A DNA stretch of 64,000 nucleotides from Actinopolymorpha cephalotaxi (lineage in GTDB: Bacteria; Actinomycetota; Actinomycetes; Propionibacteriales; Actinopolymorphaceae): positions 6,656,850 through 6,720,849 of the forward strand of contig NZ_JACBZA010000001.1 of assembly GCF_013408535.1 (NCBI RefSeq), read 5' to 3'. How positions within the stretch are numbered: position 1 is the first letter of the stretch; every line of letters begins with the position of its first letter. The notes under the pieces are model-generated. The model was not told where the DNA came from, ran no database searches, and was given only the letters and a program-made list of their open reading frames with translations. Of the stretch, positions 15,871 to 25,080 are shown piece by piece. The position numbers and the translations under genes are program-made.

Positions 15871-17058
15871 TCACCGGGCCGTCGACCGTGCCCACGCGCG
15901 CACCGCGGCCTCACCGCGCAGGACCGCGCTGTGCAGGTCGCCTGCGGAGACGGGTTCGTCCCGGTCGTTGCTCCGCAGCCGGGCGCGTGCCTCCCACACG
16001 CCGTCGGCGTACCGCGTCAGGACCGGCAGCCCGGCCCGCGCGAACAACCGCTCCGTGCCCGCCCGGCCCGTCTGCGCGGCCGTGCCGACGGCGACGAGTT
16101 CGGTCACGCCGTCGGCGAGCGCGCGGCGGGCCAGGCCGCGCACGAGCAGCGTCCCGATGCCACGTCGTTGCCAGCCGTCCTCGACCAGCAGTCCGACCTC
16201 GTGCACCCGGGCCCGGCCCAGTGTCTGGTCCTGCGGCAGGCACTGGGCCATGCCGACCAACTCACCGGACTCCGCGAACGCCAGCAGCGAGAAGCCCTCC
16301 GGGGGCGCCGCGAGGCGGTCCAGCCAGCGTGCGGGCAGCCGCTCACCGTCGTCGGCCACGAACCTCGCCTCGCGCGCCGACCGGCTGCACCGGGCCAGCA
16401 GGTCGGCGACGTGACCGGCGTCCTCGGGTCCACCGAGCCGGATCCGCAGCCGGGAGCCGTCCGGCAGCACCATCCGGTCGACGGCGTCCGCCTGCCGGCG
16501 GGCCATGGCGGCGGCGACGTCGACCAGCCGGTCGACGCGGGCGCGTTCGATCCAGGTGAAGGGCGCCCACTCCCGGTGGACGATCACGTGGCCGCGCCGG
16601 CCGGGCCGGCCGACCACCAGGTGGTGCGGGGAGTCCGGCAGCGGCTGCCCGCACAGTTCCGCGTCCTCGGCGCTGTCGGCACCGACGAGGCGGCACAGCA
16701 GTCCGGGCAGGGCGGCGGGATCCTCGACCAGCCGGGCCGCCAGGGTGAGCGCCTGGCTGGGGCCGTCGACGAGTTCCTGCGCCCGTGCGCGGCGAAGACG
16801 TACCGGCTCGGCACTGTCCGGGCCGCCTTGGCCGTCCATAACGTCCGTACCGTCGGCACCCGCGAGCACCTGGGCGAGGCGGTCCGCGCCGATCGTCTCG
16901 GGGACGTCCACGAACAGGTCGTCGTGCACGTGCTCGAGATCGCAGCCGTGGACGTCGATGCCGACGACGTTGCCGCGCACGGCACCCAGTGCCGTGGCGA
17001 GCTGGGCCAGCTTGCCGGGAATGTCGCGGACCCGGGTCCGCACCTGCCACAACGTCAC
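15871..17058 (-). CDS. ACT domain-GNAT acetyltransferase fusion
   Basis: A 395-residue protein. The first ~75 residues look like an ACT ligand-binding domain (TLWQVRTRVRDIPGKLAQLA, then VVGIDVHG). A middle region of unclear fold follows. The last ~170 residues are a GNAT acetyltransferase, with LVGMAQCLPQ, the motif A strand VHEVGLLVEDGWQRRGIGTLLV for acetyl-CoA binding, and LFARAGL. ACT domains commonly sense amino acids, so an amino-acid-regulated acetyltransferase is a reasonable inference; the substrate is unknown. GTG 17058 is chosen because GAGGGGG precedes it by about 6 nt and the ACT domain starts immediately. It is divergent from the zinc dehydrogenase gene. Confidence 0.8.
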   Translation of the reverse strand: MTLWQVRTRVRDIPGKLAQLATALGAVRGNVVGIDVHGCDLEHVHDDLFVDVPETIGADRLAQVLAGADGTDVMDGQGGPDSAEPVRLRRARAQELVDGPSQALTLAARLVEDPAALPGLLCRLVGADSAEDAELCGQPLPDSPHHLVVGRPGRRGHVIVHREWAPFTWIERARVDRLVDVAAAMARRQADAVDRMVLPDGSRLRIRLGGPEDAGHVADLLARCSRSAREARFVADDGERLPARWLDRLAAPPEGFSLLAFAESGELVGMAQCLPQDQTLGRARVHEVGLLVEDGWQRRGIGTLLVRGLARRALADGVTELVAVGTAAQTGRAGTERLFARAGLPVLTRYADGVWEARARLRSNDRDEPVSAGDLHSAVLRGEAAVRAWARSTAR

Positions 17059-17206
17059 GATCGTCCCCCTCGGTACGCCTGTACGCACTGCCACCGCTGC
17101 CAGAGTGCTGGTCGAATGTTTCGGGCCGGGGCCGGTCAGTGTTGCGACCACGAAAATTCCGCTGGATACGATGCGGGACGAGGATCACCACCCGCGAAGG
17201 AGACCG

Positions 17207-18259
17207 ATGCGCGCCGCGAGGATGTACGGCCGGCAGGACCTGCGGATCGAGGACGTTCCCGCGCTCGGCAGCCCTCCGCCCGGCTGGGTGCGGCTGAAGG
17301 TCGAGGCGGCCGGGATCTGCGGCACCGACCTCGAGGTCTACCTGAACGCCCGCCGGTCCGAGGAGCCGCCGCTGGCCGAGCGGGAGCCGCTGACCATGGG
17401 CCACGAGTCCGCCGGAGTGGTCGTCGAGGCCGGACCCGGCGTGGACCTGCCGGTGGGCCAGAGGGTGGCGGTCGAGGGCCACCTGTTCTGCGGTGAGTGC
17501 TTCTGGTGCCGGCGCGGCGACTACGCCCTGTGCGTGAGCCTGCGGTCGACCGGCCAGGGCGCCGACGGGGGACTGGCCGAGGAGATGCTGGCACCCGCGC
17601 GCATCTGCCTGCCGTACTCCGACGCGATCACCCCCGAGGAGGCCGCGGCCACCGAACCCACCTCGGTGGCCGTGCGCGCGGTGCGGCGTTCACGGCTCGA
17701 ACCCGGCTCGACGGTCGCCGTCGTCGGCGGCGGCACGATCGGGCTGCTGGTCGCCCAGGTTGCCCGGCTGCGCGGTGCCGAACGTGTCGTCGTGGTGGAG
17801 CCGGTGGCCGAACGCCGCGCGCTCGCCGAACGCCTCGGTGCGGACCGGGCGGTCGCCCCCGACGACGCCGAGGACGCGCTGAAGGAGCTGACCGACGGCG
17901 TCGGTCCGGACGTGGTGTACGAGGCGGGCGGCAAGCTCGCGGCCGTACGCAGTGCCGTGAAGTGGACCCGCAAGGGCGGCCGGACGGTCCTGGTCGGCGT
18001 CAGCGGCGACACCCTCGACCTGAACCTCATCTCGTTCCTGCTCGGCGAGAAGGAACTCATCGCCTCGCTGTCGCACACCTACGACGTCGACTTCCCCGAG
18101 GCGATCGGGCTGCTGGAGTCCCGCAAGGTCGACGTACGCCCGCTCATCACCGACCGGATAGGCCTGGACCAGGTGGTGACGCACGGGTTCGAGGCGCTGC
18201 ACCACGAGCCCGCCGCGCACCTGAAGGTCATCGTCCTCCCGAACGGCCAACCTGCCTGA
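17207..18259 (+). CDS. Zinc-dependent alcohol/polyol dehydrogenase
   Basis: Medium-chain, zinc-binding NAD(P)-dependent dehydrogenase, 350 aa, related to threonine, sorbitol and butanediol dehydrogenases. AAGICGTDLEVY holds the catalytic-zinc cysteine and MGHESAGVV the histidine. GHLFCGECFWCRRGDYALC supplies the structural-zinc cysteines. The Rossmann motif VAVVGGGTIGLL begins near residue 165. ATG 17207 is preceded by AAGGAG. The substrate is not predictable from sequence. The divergent neighbour is the ACT-GNAT gene, with 148 bp between them. Confidence 0.9.
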   Translation: MRAARMYGRQDLRIEDVPALGSPPPGWVRLKVEAAGICGTDLEVYLNARRSEEPPLAEREPLTMGHESAGVVVEAGPGVDLPVGQRVAVEGHLFCGECFWCRRGDYALCVSLRSTGQGADGGLAEEMLAPARICLPYSDAITPEEAAATEPTSVAVRAVRRSRLEPGSTVAVVGGGTIGLLVAQVARLRGAERVVVVEPVAERRALAERLGADRAVAPDDAEDALKELTDGVGPDVVYEAGGKLAAVRSAVKWTRKGGRTVLVGVSGDTLDLNLISFLLGEKELIASLSHTYDVDFPEAIGLLESRKVDVRPLITDRIGLDQVVTHGFEALHHEPAAHLKVIVLPNGQPA

Positions 18260-18278
18260 CCTACCCGGACAAAGGCCT

Positions 18279-18608
18279 TCAGGTCGAAGGCGCGGAGCGT
18301 TCGATCAGTGGTGCCCATGCCCCGGCGACGTCGGGTGGCAGTACCAGCTCGGGCCACAGGTCGAGGAGTAGTGCACCATCGACGTAGGCGAGGATGTCCT
18401 CCGCGGAGCCTTCGCGCAGCACGATCTCGTAGACCCGGGCACGTTGGCCCCTGTCCGCGAGGTCGTACGTCAGACCCGGCTCGGACCAGTTCAGGTGCAG
18501 CGGCAGCGTGATTCGGGCGAGCGTCTTCGCCGCCGGCAGCCGGGGTAGCCGCGACGGCACCGGAATCAGCCGCCCGGCCCGGCCACGGACCTCAACGAAC
18601 TCGATCAC
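18279..18608 (-). CDS. Conserved-looking small protein of unknown function
   Basis: A 109-residue protein I cannot place. It begins MIEFVEVRGRAGRLIPVP, has an ARITLPLHLNWSEPG core, then TYDLADRGQRARVYEIVLRE, and ends in LLLDLWPELVLPPDVAGAW. The balanced composition with Trp, Tyr and Asn, unlike shadow frames, argues that it is real. No signal peptide, membrane segment or cysteine was seen. It lies just downstream of the NarL-type response regulator on the same strand, with 19 nt between them, so it may be the last gene of that operon. Confidence 0.6.
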   Translation of the reverse strand: MIEFVEVRGRAGRLIPVPSRLPRLPAAKTLARITLPLHLNWSEPGLTYDLADRGQRARVYEIVLREGSAEDILAYVDGALLLDLWPELVLPPDVAGAWAPLIERSAPST

Positions 18609-18627
18609 GGATGGTCCAGCGGTGCGG

Positions 18628-19266
18628 TCAGGGGCGGAGGTAGGCGAGGACGGCCATCACCCGGCGGTGGTCGGACAGCGACGGCGCCAGGCCGAGCTTG
18701 GCGAAGATGTTGCCGATGTGCTTCTCCACCGCGCCTTCGCTGACAACGAGCCGTTGACAGATCGCGGTGTTCGTCCGGCCCTCGGCCATCAGCGCGAGCA
18801 CCTCGCGTTCGCGCGGTGTCAGCGAGGCCAGCGGGTCGCGCCGGGCGACCAGCAGCTGGGCCACCACGTCCGGGTCCAGGACGGTGCCGCCGGCCGCGAC
18901 CCGGGCCAGGCCGTCCAGGAACTCGTCCACGTCGACCACGCGGTCCTTGAGGAGGTAGCCCACCGCGCCCACCCGGTCGGCCACCAGGTCGGCGGCGTAG
19001 GACTCCTCGACGTACTGCGACAGCACCAGCACCGGCGCACCCGGCAGCCTCCGGCGCACCTCGATCGCCGCCCGCAGCCCCTCGTCGGTGTGCGTGGGCG
19101 GCATGCGGACGTCGACCACGGACACGTCCGGCTCGTGCGCGACCACGGCGTCCACCAGGGCAGGCCCGTCGCCCACGGCGGCGACCACCGTGTGGTCGGC
19201 CTCCTCGAGCAGCCGGACGAGTCCTTCCCGCAGGAGTACGGAGTCCTCCGCGATCACCACACGCAC
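18628..19266 (-). CDS. NarL/LuxR-type response regulator
   Basis: A 212-residue two-component response regulator. The receiver domain has the acidic pair after VVIAED, the phospho-acceptor aspartate in SVVDVRMPP (about residue 53), and a lysine in YLLKDR (about 104). The C-terminal LuxR-type helix-turn-helix shows LTPREREVLALMAEGRTN and VSEGAVEKHIGNIFAKLGL. GTG start, preceded by AAGGGA. The histidine kinase lies 16 nt upstream on the same strand, so the two form a pair. Targets are unknown; autoregulation is common in this family. Confidence 0.93.
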   Translation of the reverse strand: MRVVIAEDSVLLREGLVRLLEEADHTVVAAVGDGPALVDAVVAHEPDVSVVDVRMPPTHTDEGLRAAIEVRRRLPGAPVLVLSQYVEESYAADLVADRVGAVGYLLKDRVVDVDEFLDGLARVAAGGTVLDPDVVAQLLVARRDPLASLTPREREVLALMAEGRTNTAICQRLVVSEGAVEKHIGNIFAKLGLAPSLSDHRRVMAVLAYLRP

Positions 19267-19282
19267 GACAGGTCCCTTCGCC

Positions 19283-20605
19283 TCAGGCGTTCTGCGAGCT
19301 GTTCCACGGGAGTTCGGCGGTGAGAACGGTCGGCCCGCCGACCGGGCTGGTCACCGCGAGCAAGCCTCCCACGCCGCGCACACGTTCGGTGAGTCCGGCC
19401 AGGCCGTGCCCCTTGGCGGTGTGCGCGCCACCGACGCCGTTGTCGCCGACGATGACCTGGACGTTGGTGCCGGTACGCCGCACCTCGACCGTGCACCGGG
19501 TGGCGGCACTGTGCTTGGCCACGTTGGCGAGCGCCTCTGCGACCACGAAGTACGCGGTGTTCTCCACCATCAGCGGCAGGTGCTCGCCGTCGGGTACGTC
19601 GACGGCGAGGTCGACCGGCACCGTGGACCGCCCGGCGACCGCGGCCAGTGCGGCCCGCAGCCCGCGGTCGGCGAGGATCGGCGGGGCGATCCCGCGCGAC
19701 AGCGCGCGTAGCTCCTCCAGCGTCTCCCGGGTCGCGGTGATCGCCTCGGCCAGCATCGGCTGCACGGTCGAGGGGTCCTTGGCCAGCCGGCGTTGCGCGG
19801 AGGACAGGTCCATCGCCAGCCGGACCAGCCGCTGCTGCGGCCCGTCGTGGATGTCGCGTTCCAGCCGGCGCAGCGCCTGGGCCTCGGCGGAGACCGCGGC
19901 GTCTCGGCTCTGGGTCAGGTCGGACACCTGGCCGTGCAGGTCGGCCACCCGATCGCTGGTCAGCATGGCGCGGGCCAGTGCGGCCTCGAGTTCGGCACAT
20001 CCCCGGACCACCGCCGGGAGGGTGAACAGGAAGATCAACCCGGCCACGGTGATCAGCGTGGCGTCGAACTGCCACCTGTCGCTGATGCCGAGTTGGCTGC
20101 CGAGCCCCTGGTAGCCGGGGATCCGGGCCAGGATCCAGACGTAGCCGAACGCGGTGACGCCGGTCACCGTCGCCACCCACCAGGTCAGCGTGAACGCGAA
20201 CCCCAGAACGGCCGGGAAGAGGCCGAGGAGGCCGTGCCCCCAGTCCGCCCAGGACTGCGCCTGCCGCAGCGGCGCGAGCATCCGGCCGACCCGGGTGTGG
20301 GGATGCCCGCCGACGTACGCCGGACGCCGGGCCGGCCAGCCCTGCACCCGCGACAGCCGGGCCCGGTCGACGGACGCGAAGCCGCGGGCGACCTTCATCG
20401 TCCCGGCCAGTACCGGCAGCCCGAGGAAGGTGACGGCCGTTCCGACACCGAGCAGGAACAACACGATCAGCACCACGAACCGCACGATCGCCAGCGGAAA
20501 ACCCAACAGGACGTAGATCGAACGGCTGCCGAGCCGGTGCCAGTAGCCACGGCGGCCGGTCTCGGCCTGCCCGGTGCGGGCCAGGTCGGGGGTTGCGCTG
20601 GTCAT
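19283..20605 (-). CDS. Membrane sensor histidine kinase (HisKA_3 type)
   Basis: Partner kinase of the downstream response regulator, 440 aa. The N-terminal half has about four hydrophobic segments (YVLLGFPLAIVRFVVLIVLF, then GLLGLFPAVLGFAFTLTWWV and others), as in actinobacterial sensor-domain kinases. The dimerisation box RRLERDIHDGPQQRLV holds the phosphorylated histidine near residue 256. The ATPase domain shows ALANVAKHSAATRC (N box) and VGDNGVGGA with GLAGLTERV (G boxes). The start is set at ATG 20605; the frame stays open further upstream, but the residues there look non-coding. The signal sensed is unknown. Confidence 0.9.
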   Translation of the reverse strand: MTSATPDLARTGQAETGRRGYWHRLGSRSIYVLLGFPLAIVRFVVLIVLFLLGVGTAVTFLGLPVLAGTMKVARGFASVDRARLSRVQGWPARRPAYVGGHPHTRVGRMLAPLRQAQSWADWGHGLLGLFPAVLGFAFTLTWWVATVTGVTAFGYVWILARIPGYQGLGSQLGISDRWQFDATLITVAGLIFLFTLPAVVRGCAELEAALARAMLTSDRVADLHGQVSDLTQSRDAAVSAEAQALRRLERDIHDGPQQRLVRLAMDLSSAQRRLAKDPSTVQPMLAEAITATRETLEELRALSRGIAPPILADRGLRAALAAVAGRSTVPVDLAVDVPDGEHLPLMVENTAYFVVAEALANVAKHSAATRCTVEVRRTGTNVQVIVGDNGVGGAHTAKGHGLAGLTERVRGVGGLLAVTSPVGGPTVLTAELPWNSSQNA

Positions 20606-20777
20606 GTCAGGGACAGTACGGGCCGGTGCACGGGCTTCTCCATCCGGCGGACTCCTGGTTCGCTGGTGGGGATGTCCCCACCCTCTGGATCTTCGTGGAC
20701 CCCTGCGGCCCCTCCGCGGGCCTCCGCGGATCTTCGAGGATCCTTGTGGTTCCTGTACCCGTTGGAGGCGGTTCGGC

Positions 20778-21866
20778 GTGCGGCTGAGCGAGGACACCGT
20801 GGTGGCCTACCTGCGTGACCGGGGAGTGCTCGCCCCGAAGGTCCCGGCGACGGCCTCGGTGCTGTCCGGCGGGGTGAGCGGGGCGACGTTCCTGGTGATC
20901 GCGGACCCGGACCGGGCAGACGGCGCGGAGGGTGCGGACGGTGGGACCGGACCGACCGGCGTACGGACGTACGTCGTCAAGCAGCCGTTGCCCTTCCTGG
21001 CGGTGGCCGACGAGTGGCCCGCCCGGGTCGAACGCGCCGGGGTGGAGGCGGCGGCGCTGCGCTGGTACGGCGAGCTGACCCCGGCCCACCTGCCCCGGCT
21101 GGTCGACTACGACCCGGACGGCTTCGTCCTCACCATGACCGCTGCGCCGCCCGGGTGGACCGAGTGGCGGAAGGCGCTGCTGGCCGGGGTGGTCGACGTC
21201 GCCGCCGGGGCGACGCTCGGGCGGGTGCTGGGCGCCTGGCACGCCGCCACCGCCGAGCCGGTCGTGGGCGAACGGCTCGCGGCGTACGGCGACCTGACGA
21301 TGTTCGTGGAACTGCGCGGCAACCCCTACCACCGCACGGTCGCGGCCCGCCGACCCGACCTCGCCGCCGCCGTGCTCGGCTGCCTGGACGAGCTCCTCAC
21401 CCGGCCGCGCTGCCTGGTGCACGGCGACTTCTCCCCGAAGAACGTGCTGGTCGACCCGGCAGGTGCGGCCGGCGGCCTGTGGGTGCTCGACCACGAGGTG
21501 GCGCACGCCGGCAACCCGGTGTTCGACGTCGCGTTCATGCTGCACCACCTGGTGATGAAGGGCGTCCACCTTGCCGACCTGGCCGACGGCCTGGACATCA
21601 CGGCGCGGCTGGCGCGCTGCGCGGAGGCGTTCCGTACGGCCTACGCGGCGGCCGGCGGCCTGGCCGTGGACGAGGAGGCGGTGGTCCGGCACACCGGCGC
21701 GCTGCTGCTCGCCCGGGTGCACGGCAAGTCGCCCGCCGCGTACCTCACCGGCGAGGAGGCCGCCGCCGTGTCCGCCCTCGGCGCGCGGGCCGTGGTGGGC
21801 GGACTCGGCGGCGTCGCGGACCTGTTCCCGCGTACTCCCGTCGGTGAGGACGCGGGCAGGACGTGA
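20778..21866 (+). CDS. Aminoglycoside/choline-kinase-fold phosphotransferase
   Basis: A 362-residue protein of the APH-like kinase superfamily. Evidence: the N-lobe lysine in TYVVKQPLPFL, the catalytic-loop Brenner motif LVHGDFSPKNVLV, and the metal-binding aspartate in LWVLDHEVAHAGNPVFDVAF. The latter resembles methylthioribose-kinase-like sequences, so a small-molecule kinase is more likely than antibiotic resistance. A Glu/Gly/Ala-rich insertion (about residues 50-62) precedes the lysine strand. The GTG start is preceded by TTGGAGG. The gene stops 4 bp before the stop of the converging carboxylesterase. The substrate is unknown. Confidence 0.82.
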   Translation: MRLSEDTVVAYLRDRGVLAPKVPATASVLSGGVSGATFLVIADPDRADGAEGADGGTGPTGVRTYVVKQPLPFLAVADEWPARVERAGVEAAALRWYGELTPAHLPRLVDYDPDGFVLTMTAAPPGWTEWRKALLAGVVDVAAGATLGRVLGAWHAATAEPVVGERLAAYGDLTMFVELRGNPYHRTVAARRPDLAAAVLGCLDELLTRPRCLVHGDFSPKNVLVDPAGAAGGLWVLDHEVAHAGNPVFDVAFMLHHLVMKGVHLADLADGLDITARLARCAEAFRTAYAAAGGLAVDEEAVVRHTGALLLARVHGKSPAAYLTGEEAAAVSALGARAVVGGLGGVADLFPRTPVGEDAGRT

Positions 21867-21870
21867 TCGG

Positions 21871-23553
21871 TCAACCAGCGCTGGGATGTACGGCCAATCC
21901 CGACCAGAAGCCGCACTGGTGCCGGGCGGCGAGGTCGACCGGCCGCACACCGCCGTCGGACTGCGTGGCCAGCGCGGGCGCCACCGTGTCCTCCGGCCCG
22001 AACGCCCGCCAGGCCGGCAGCCCGGGCCCGTTCGGGTTCCCCGTGGTGGCGAAGTTCGTCCAGTAGCCGACCATCCGGTCCGACAGTCGCTGCTGCGCCG
22101 GGTCGAGCCGCAGGCCGTACCCGCTGAAGTCGAAGACGTACGGCAGGTCGAAGGCGTGCGCGGCGCCCAGCCGGAAGTTCGGCGGCGGCGGAGCACCCAG
22201 GTCCGGGGCGGTCCGGTCGGCGAACTCGTAGGCGTACGTCGTGGTCCTCCTCGCCAGCAGCTGGTTGCCCCGCAGCGTCGGGCAGGCCCACGGCCGGTCG
22301 GAGCTGACCGCCGCCCACGCCTGTGCCGGGGTGCCGAACGCCGCGACCGGATAGTGCGCGGCGACCTTCGGTCCGGCGTCCGCGCCGAACGTGCCGGTGA
22401 GCAGGTCGAGGTACGCCTTTTCGGTCAGCGGCTGGTTGGTCTGCAGCACGGCCGCGTTGCCGGCGCCCTCGTCGCGGTTGCCGCCGGAGATGACCGGCAG
22501 CCTGCGGAAGTGCCCGGTGCGCAGGGCCTCGGCGGGGTCGCGGGGGAGGAGCGGGGTGCCGTACGCCGGCATGTTGTAGGGCTGGTCGACCCCGAGCAGC
22601 CTCTCCGGCTCGACCCTGCGCAGACAGGCCAGCGCGAGCGCGGAGTGCGGGTCGGAGCAGTGCAGGTCGGCGGCGGTCTCGTGGCCGAACTCCTCGACCT
22701 CCGTCAGCGGTGCGTACGGCGCGAACGCGGGCATGCCGGGGTACCAGGTGTTCTCCGGCCACTCCAGCAGGCACGAGCCGCTCTGCATGATCCCCTTCTG
22801 GAACAGGCCCGCGGCCGCCGGAGCGGTCAGGAACGCACACGTGCTCATCCCGCCGGCGGACTCACCGGCCAGCGTGACGTTGTGCGGGTCCCCGCCGAAG
22901 GACGCGATGTTGCGGCGTACCCAGCGCAGCGCGGCGAGCTGGTCCTGCAGGCCGAAGTCGCCGCCGCCGCGCAGCCCGGGCAGGGCGAAGTATCCGAAGA
23001 CGCCCAGCCGGTAGTTGACGGTGACCACCACGACGTCGCCGCGGACCGCCATCCGGCGGGCGTCGTAGCTGCTGCCCGCGCCGGAGGTGAACCCGCCGCC
23101 GTGCACCCACACCACGACCGGACGCCTTCTGTTGGTCGCCGGGCGGGCGGAGGTGGGGCTGGTGACGTTGAGGTAGAGGCAGTCCTCGGTGGTGCTGCCG
23201 CCGGGCACCTCGCCGGCGGTCTGCGGGCACGGGCTGCCCGGCTCGGTGGCGGGCCGGACGCCCTTCCAGTGGGCGGCCGGGCGCGGGTTCGTCCACCGCA
23301 GCCTGCCGGTCGGCGGTGCGGCGTACGGGATGCCCTGGAAGCGGCGGTAGTCCGCGGTCGCGGTGCCCGCGACGAGGCCGCGGTCGGTCCGTACGACCGG
23401 GCCGGCGGGCGTGCTCGGTGGGCCGGTCGTGCCACCCGAATCAGCGGGTGGACCGGCGGCGAGGGCCGGACCTCCCAGCAGGCTCGCCAGGCTCACCGTG
23501 AGGGCGGCGACGGCGACCGCCGCCGACGCACCGATTCGCTTGCGCATGCTCAT
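21871..23553 (-). CDS. Secreted type-B carboxylesterase
   Basis: Extracellular carboxylesterase/lipase of the cholinesterase-like family, 560 aa. A signal peptide (KRIGASAAVAVAALTVSLAS ... ALAAG) spans residues 1-33. The oxyanion loop HGGGFTSGAG and the nucleophile GESAGG (S232) are clear. FQGIPYAAPPTGRLRW and EDCLYLNV are family signatures of the N-terminal half, with cysteines able to form the usual first disulfide. HAFDLPYVF contains the probable catalytic histidine near residue 480. ATG at 23553 or 23547 are equally possible starts. An elaborate inverted repeat lies immediately upstream. Confidence 0.92.
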   Translation of the reverse strand: MSMRKRIGASAAVAVAALTVSLASLLGGPALAAGPPADSGGTTGPPSTPAGPVVRTDRGLVAGTATADYRRFQGIPYAAPPTGRLRWTNPRPAAHWKGVRPATEPGSPCPQTAGEVPGGSTTEDCLYLNVTSPTSARPATNRRRPVVVWVHGGGFTSGAGSSYDARRMAVRGDVVVVTVNYRLGVFGYFALPGLRGGGDFGLQDQLAALRWVRRNIASFGGDPHNVTLAGESAGGMSTCAFLTAPAAAGLFQKGIMQSGSCLLEWPENTWYPGMPAFAPYAPLTEVEEFGHETAADLHCSDPHSALALACLRRVEPERLLGVDQPYNMPAYGTPLLPRDPAEALRTGHFRRLPVISGGNRDEGAGNAAVLQTNQPLTEKAYLDLLTGTFGADAGPKVAAHYPVAAFGTPAQAWAAVSSDRPWACPTLRGNQLLARRTTTYAYEFADRTAPDLGAPPPPNFRLGAAHAFDLPYVFDFSGYGLRLDPAQQRLSDRMVGYWTNFATTGNPNGPGLPAWRAFGPEDTVAPALATQSDGGVRPVDLAARHQCGFWSGLAVHPSAG

Positions 23554-23560
23554 CTCGCTT

Positions 23561-23625
23561 CGCTGTAAGGGATGTGGGCTCCGGCCCGTCCCCCGTCGGG
23601 GAACGGGCCCACAGTGATTACAGCG
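23561..23625. promoter_or_regulatory. Nested inverted repeat before the carboxylesterase gene
   Basis: CGCTGTAA (23561-23568) pairs with TTACAGCG (23618-23625). Inside it, GGCCCGT and ACGGGCC enclose a CCCC/GGGG pair, making a strong hairpin at 23583-23608. Both flanking genes run leftward, so it could end formaldehyde dehydrogenase transcription, be an operator for the esterase, or both. The outer arms lie 8-15 nt upstream of the esterase start. Confidence 0.5.
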
Positions 23626-23714
23626 AGCGAGCCGGCACCCTCACCAGCGGCGATGGGTGCGGGTGAGCCCTACGAAAGTGCGTCGCCGGTACGCCGGACG
23701 GCGGTCCGGGAGGC

Positions 23715-24977
23715 TCACGGCGTCTTGCCGGCGAGCATCCCGTGCGGGTCGAGGACGAACTTCTTCGCCTCCCCCCGGTCGAAGTCCTCGTAGCCGTTCG
23801 GCGCCTCCTCCAACGGGAGGACCGTCGCGTTCACCGCCTTCGCGATCTGGACCCGGTCGTGCAGGATCGCCTCCATCAGCCCTCGGTTGTAGCGCATCAC
23901 CGGGCACTGCCCGGTGCTGAACTGGTGCGCCTTCGCCCAGCCCTGGCCGATCCGGATGGACAGGCTGCCGTGCCTGGCGGCCTCCTCGCTCGCGCCGGGG
24001 TCGTCGGTGACGTAGAGACCGGGGATGCCGAGTTTGCCTGCCGCGCGGGTGACCTCCATGATCGAGTTCAGTACCGTCGCCGGTTGCTCGGTCGGGCCCT
24101 CCTCACCCGACCCCTTGGCCTCGAAGCCCACGCAGTCGACCGCGGCGTCCACCTCGGGCACACCGAGGATCTGCTCGATCTGGTCGGCGAGGGTGGCGTC
24201 CTCGGTGAGGTCGACCGTCTCGCAGCCGAAGCTGCGTGCCTGTTCCAGCCTGCGCGTGTTCATGTCGCCGACGATGACGACGGCCGCGCCGAGCAGGTAC
24301 GCCGAGGCCGCGGCGGCGAGCCCCACCGGCCCGGCACCGGCGATGTAGACCGTCGACCCCGACGTCACCCCGGCCGTGTGGCAGCCGTGGTAGCCGGTCG
24401 GGAAGATGTCGGCCAGCATCGCAAGGTCGAGGATCTTGTCCATCGCCTGGTCGCGGTCGGGGAACCTCAGCAGGTTCCAGTCGGCGTACGGCGACATGAC
24501 GTAGTCGGCCTGCCCGCCTACCCAGCCGCCCATGTCGACATAGCCGTACGCACCGCCAGGGCGTTCGGGGTTGACGTTCAGGCAGACGTGGGTGTTGCCC
24601 TCCTTGCACATGCGGCACCGGCCGCAGGCGATGTTGAACGGCACCGACACCAGGTCGCCGACGTCGACGTACTCCACGTCCCGGCCCTTCTCCACCACCT
24701 GCCCGGTGATCTCGTGGCCGAGGACCAGTCCGGCCGGTGCCGTGGTCCGCCCGCGCACCATGTGCTGGTCGGAGCCGCAGATGTTGGTCGCGACGACCTT
24801 GAGGATCACACCGTGCGGGCACAGCCGCCCGGCGTTTCGCGGTGGTACGCCCGGACCGGGGCGCAACTCCAGTGCCGGAAAGTCGATGGTGCGGACCTCG
24901 ACCTTGCCCGGTCCGATGTACTCGACTGCCTTGTTCTGCGCGGTTTCCGCGGTACCGACGTTGCCGTTGCCCGGCAT
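23715..24977 (-). CDS. fdhA: Glutathione-independent formaldehyde dehydrogenase
   Basis: Zinc-dependent MDR enzyme, 420 aa, of the formaldehyde dismutase/dehydrogenase type that needs no thiol cofactor. ATNICGSDQHMVRGRTT carries the catalytic-zinc cysteine and GHEITGQVV the histidine-glutamate pair. CGRCRMCKEGNTHVC gives four structural-zinc cysteines. YGYVDMGGWVGGQADYV and the long insertion PTGYHGCHTAGV are characteristic of FdhA. The Rossmann motif is VYIAGAGPVGLAA. ATG with GGGGAGG 5 nt upstream. It probably detoxifies formaldehyde or related aldehydes using tightly held NAD. Confidence 0.93.
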   Translation of the reverse strand: MPGNGNVGTAETAQNKAVEYIGPGKVEVRTIDFPALELRPGPGVPPRNAGRLCPHGVILKVVATNICGSDQHMVRGRTTAPAGLVLGHEITGQVVEKGRDVEYVDVGDLVSVPFNIACGRCRMCKEGNTHVCLNVNPERPGGAYGYVDMGGWVGGQADYVMSPYADWNLLRFPDRDQAMDKILDLAMLADIFPTGYHGCHTAGVTSGSTVYIAGAGPVGLAAAASAYLLGAAVVIVGDMNTRRLEQARSFGCETVDLTEDATLADQIEQILGVPEVDAAVDCVGFEAKGSGEEGPTEQPATVLNSIMEVTRAAGKLGIPGLYVTDDPGASEEAARHGSLSIRIGQGWAKAHQFSTGQCPVMRYNRGLMEAILHDRVQIAKAVNATVLPLEEAPNGYEDFDRGEAKKFVLDPHGMLAGKTP

Positions 24978-25080
24978 GGCTGCCTCCCCAGGTCAGGTGG
25001 CGGCACCCAGCAGACCACCGGCGGTGGGACGGCTCTCCGGACTTTCGACTGTAGTCCGGGTCGGGCCCCGGAGGCGCGGG

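Noticed and set aside
20680-20770. Repeated GGATCTTCG-like stretches before the phosphotransferase gene as a mobile element scar
   Set aside because: Short, imperfect and without flanking duplications; more likely simple-sequence drift.
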